DNA of 64,000 nucleotides from an uncultured Collinsella sp. (lineage in GTDB: Bacteria > Actinomycetota > Coriobacteriia > Coriobacteriales > Coriobacteriaceae). The stretch covers positions 1 to 64,000 of the forward strand of contig UQIL01000006.1 of the NCBI GenBank assembly GCA_900541025.1. Direction: 5' to 3'. This document shows positions 61,882-64,000 of this stretch, one piece after another. Position 1 is the stretch's first letter. Every line of letters begins with the position of its first letter. The notes under the pieces are model-generated. The model worked only from the letters and a program-made list of their open reading frames with translations, was not told the DNA's origin and ran no database searches. A program made the translations under genes and the position numbers.

Positions 61882-61899
61882 ATTTTTTTGGAGGTACAA

Positions 61900-62250
61900 A
61901 TGTCCCCACTTGTTCTGGAAAAGCCGGTGTTTACAAAAGATCAGGTAGTTTCTGCCACCGAAGCGAGCAAGTCCTTATCTGCCGTTCGCAAGCGCGCTAA
62001 GCGCGCGCCGCAGTTTATCGCCGATCATAACGATATCGATACCGTGATTATCGACTACGCCGCCTATGAGGAAATGTACGGCGCCCTACAGTACCTTCGC
62101 GAACTTGAGCTTGATCGTATTGCGGCAGATCGAATCAAAAACGGACCGCATGAGTTTATTCCGTTTGAAGATACCCTGACTCCTGAGGAGCTCGCGGAGT
62201 TCGAATCGATGGACTCCGACGCGATTTCGGATGAGGATCTTTTCGAATGA
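61900..62250 (+). CDS. Phd/YefM-family antitoxin
   Basis: A 116-residue antitoxin. The N-terminal DNA-binding part has VVSATEASKSLSAVRKRA and DTVIIDYAAYEEM. The acidic C terminus (ESMDSDAISDEDLFE) would wrap the toxin. Its stop overlaps the toxin start by four bases. ggaggt precedes the ATG at 61900. Confidence 0.85.
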   Translation: MSPLVLEKPVFTKDQVVSATEASKSLSAVRKRAKRAPQFIADHNDIDTVIIDYAAYEEMYGALQYLRELELDRIAADRIKNGPHEFIPFEDTLTPEELAEFESMDSDAISDEDLFE

Positions 62251-62591
62251 GCGGGCACTTTGTCGTCGGCTTTTTGAATCGAGACGTCGAGAAGGAATAT
62301 CAAAAACTAGATGGTTCTCAGCGAAGGCTCGTCCGCATTGCAGTGGCGAAATTAAAGACGCGCGCCGATGAAATCGGAACGCCGCTTCACGGTGAGCTTG
62401 CCGGCTGCAAAAAGATTAAATGGAGAAAGGCGGGACTCCGAATGGTATTTCGAATTCGAGAGGACGGAACGGTTGAGATTGCCGAGATCGTTGCAATAGG
62501 TCGACGCGACCGTTCAGAGGTCTATAAGACGGCTGCCGATCGTTTGTCGAAGCATCCAGCCATGGTCGAATACGACGGAACCTTGAGATAA
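62247..62591 (+). CDS. RelE/ParE-superfamily toxin
   Basis: A 114-residue RelE-fold protein (FLNRDVEKEYQKLDGSQRRLV; ELAGCKKIKWRKAGLRMVFRI; AIGRRDRSEVYKTAADRL). Basic residues in the central strands fit an mRNA interferase. It is cotranscribed with the antitoxin and has a terminator right after. Confidence 0.83.
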   Translation: MSGHFVVGFLNRDVEKEYQKLDGSQRRLVRIAVAKLKTRADEIGTPLHGELAGCKKIKWRKAGLRMVFRIREDGTVEIAEIVAIGRRDRSEVYKTAADRLSKHPAMVEYDGTLR

Positions 62592-62593
62592 AG

Positions 62594-62628
62594 AAGGCCG
62601 AAGCCCTGGTTGGGGCTTCGGCCTTTGT
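62594..62628 (+). terminator. Toxin-gene terminator
   Basis: aaggccgaagccc (62594-62606) pairs perfectly with gggcttcggcctt (62613-62625), followed by ttgttgttttt. Confidence 0.9.
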
Positions 62629-62681
62629 TGTTTTTAGCTTGGTTGCTGACATTGCGCCGCAGGTTGAGCATGCGTCAGCGA

Positions 62682-62779
62682 AAACGCCCCAGAGCGAGCA
62701 AGGTGACGTGAAAGAGGAGGGCATTGACCTTCTGGTCATGCCCGACGATTGAACGTCAGATTGCCGTTCTGGGGCGTTT
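62682..62779. repeat. Nested palindrome
   Basis: Outer arms aaacgccccaga (62682-62693) and tctggggcgttt (62768-62779) enclose a second hairpin, gggcattgacc/ggtcatgccc (62719-62729, 62734-62743). There is no coding potential. It is likely part of the terminator region between convergent units. Confidence 0.6.
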
Positions 62780-62792
62780 GCAGCGTCGAGGC

Positions 62793-62820
62793 GTTACGCG
62801 GTTTGGTAAAACCGCGTAAC
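62793..62820. repeat. Hairpin of the GTTACGCGGTTT family, copy B
   Basis: gttacgcggttt (62793-62804) and its perfect inverse (62809-62820) with loop ggta. The arms are identical to the copy at 52171, but the loop differs. It directly abuts the dapH stop. Confidence 0.7.
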
Positions 62821-62821
62821 C

Positions 62822-63541
62822 TTAAAGTTGGCGCAGACCTTCCTCGAGACCGGTCTTGCTGTCGGTCTTCTCGTCGCGCATCTTGATGACGCGGGCGGGA
62901 ATGCCGGCCACGACGGCGCCGGCGGGGACGTCCTCGACGCACACGGCACCGGCGGCCACGACGGCGCCCTTGCCCACGCGCACGCCCTCCAGGACCACGG
63001 CGTTGGCGCCAATCATGACATCGTCCTCGACGATGACGGGCGTGGCGCTGGCGGGCTCCACGACGCCTGCCAGCACGGTGCCGGCGCCGATGTGGCAGTT
63101 CTTACCCACGGTGGCGCGACCGCCCAGCACGGCGCCCATATCGATCATGGAACCCTCGCCGATAACGGAGCCGATGTTGATGATGGCGCCCATCATGATG
63201 ACGGCACGGTCGCCAATCTCGACGCGGTCGCGGATGATCGCGCCCGGCTCGATGCGGGCGTTGATGCCCTTAAGGTCGAGCATGGGCACGGCGGAGTTGC
63301 GGCAATCGTTTTCAACGTCGTAGTAATCGATGGAGTCGGCGTTGGCGTCCAGGATGGCCTTAAGCTCATCCCAGTCGCCAAAGACGGTCTTGCCACGACG
63401 ACCGCCGTAGACATGTGCGTTGCCCCAGGCAACCTTCATGCCCGGCTTCTCGCGCACGTACAGCTTGACGGGCGTCTTTTTGGGCGCGGTGGCGATGTAG
63501 TTGATAATCTCCTGTGCATCCATCTCGGCTGCGTTGCTCAT
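62822..63541 (-). CDS. dapH: Tetrahydrodipicolinate N-acetyltransferase
   Basis: A 239-residue hexapeptide-repeat (left-handed beta-helix) acyltransferase. The N-terminal DapH domain ([21 protein letters not shown]) precedes repeats such as [23 protein letters not shown] and [15 protein letters not shown]. It makes N-acetyl-L-2-amino-6-oxopimelate on the way to diaminopimelate. agagat precedes the ATG at 63541. It follows dapB. Confidence 0.93.
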   Translation of the reverse strand: MSNAAEMDAQEIINYIATAPKKTPVKLYVREKPGMKVAWGNAHVYGGRRGKTVFGDWDELKAILDANADSIDYYDVENDCRNSAVPMLDLKGINARIEPGAIIRDRVEIGDRAVIMMGAIINIGSVIGEGSMIDMGAVLGGRATVGKNCHIGAGTVLAGVVEPASATPVIVEDDVMIGANAVVLEGVRVGKGAVVAAGAVCVEDVPAGAVVAGIPARVIKMRDEKTDSKTGLEEGLRQL

Positions 63542-63580
63542 TTGCTATCTCTCCTTTGGGTGGATTCGGTTGATACCCGG

Positions 63581-64000
63581 TTAGGCAAACATGACCTTGT
63601 CGAACGTATAGAAGCCGGGTTCGCGGGTGACGAGCTTCTGCGCGGCTGCCAAGGCGCCGTTGACAAAGATCTGACGGCTCGTGGCGCGGTGGGTGAGCGT
63701 GACCTCCTCGTCCTGGCCAAAGAAACTAACCTCGTGTACGCCGGCGACGGTGCCGCCGCGCAGCGAGTGCATTCCGATCTCCTTGGGGCCACGCGCGCCG
63801 CACATGCCCTCGCGGCCATAGACGGGGTGGTAGCCTGCCTCGGGTTCAGCTTCGACGACGGCGTCGAGCAGTAGCTTGGCGGTGCCGCTCGGGGCGTCGA
63901 CCTTTTGGTTGTGGTGCGTCTCGACGATCTCGCAGTCAAAGCCGGGCAGCTCGCGTGTGGCCTGGGCCACTAGATGACGCAGGGCTGCGATGCCGATGGA
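63581..64000 (-). CDS. dapB: 4-hydroxy-tetrahydrodipicolinate reductase (5-prime part missing)
   Basis: The last 139 codons of dapB run off the right edge. IVETHHNQKVDAPSGTAKLL is the catalytic and substrate motif (His and Lys), and HRATSRQIFVNGALAAAQ the C-terminal domain. The N-terminal NAD-binding domain is outside the window. It makes tetrahydrodipicolinate, the substrate of the DapH product just downstream. Confidence 0.93.
   Translation of the reverse strand, partial: SIGIAALRHLVAQATRELPGFDCEIVETHHNQKVDAPSGTAKLLLDAVVEAEPEAGYHPVYGREGMCGARGPKEIGMHSLRGGTVAGVHEVSFFGQDEEVTLTHRATSRQIFVNGALAAAQKLVTREPGFYTFDKVMFA

Overview
The window looks like a chromosomal segment of a high-GC, anaerobic Gram-positive gut actinobacterium of the class Coriobacteriia, most likely Collinsella or a close relative. 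This is an inference from gene content: an oxygen-sensitive class III ribonucleotide reductase, DUF3793 and flavodoxin genes, lactate dehydrogenase, an acetylase-type lysine/diaminopimelate pathway, GntR/UTRA and ArsR regulators, and many GTG/TTG starts. I see no rRNA or CRISPR. Only a possible tRNA 3-prime end lies at the left edge. Most genes are intact housekeeping or catabolic genes with good ribosome binding sites.

Layout. 0-3.9 kb: nrdD and nrdG behind an NrdR-type operator, separated by long palindromes. 3.9-5.6 kb: a folate cluster (folE, HD hydrolase, folB). 5.6-13.1 kb: a YgjP-type metalloprotease, an M19 dipeptidase, a SlyD-type isomerase coupled to a UreE-like protein, a HAD phosphatase, a Fur-type regulator, acylphosphatase, oxidoreductase, RNase HI and a LysR regulator. 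13.2-14.7 kb: metY behind a 17-codon leader ORF with two Cys codons. 15-21 kb: a secreted protein, panE with its own small upstream ORF, a ferredoxin-type aldo/keto reductase, an oxidoreductase and endonuclease IV. 21-24.1 kb: an amino-acid ABC transporter whose permease carries an extra N-terminal domain. 24.2-28 kb: flavodoxin, DUF3793, a copper-type HMA protein behind a CsoR-like operator, and a LexA-controlled Y-family polymerase with YolD. 28.8-30.5 kb: pgi. 30.6-33.6 kb: a small island with a TraG/VirD4-like gene broken by one amber codon, a ClpP-like protease, an unknown gene and iteron-like repeats.

35.6-47 kb is the most notable block: a co-directional cluster with a GntR/UTRA regulator, a YfcC transporter, FrlC-, FrlB- and FrlD-like enzymes (the kinase is duplicated), two atypical amidohydrolases, a YjbQ protein, a BtpA/SgcQ protein and an FGGY kinase. 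It looks like a pathway for glycated amino acids or peptides (Amadori compounds), wider than the known frl operon. 47-50.3 kb: a 228-bp element with perfect 30-bp inverted ends, tatD, tcdA, a candidate small-membrane-peptide/convergent-RNA locus, and an sdpR-sdpI pair. 50.5-64 kb: ettA, two proteins of unknown function, nadE, an aminotransferase, ldh, a DUF2974 hydrolase, a nucleoid-associated protein, a Phd/RelE toxin-antitoxin pair, and dapH-dapB running off the right edge.

A second theme is the density of long intergenic palindromes. Several share a small loop motif while their arm sequences differ yet stay self-complementary. They occur at about 9.5, 18.7, 19.9, 28.6 and 59.5 kb, with unrelated larger palindromes at 2.9, 47.1, 52.2 and 62.7 kb.
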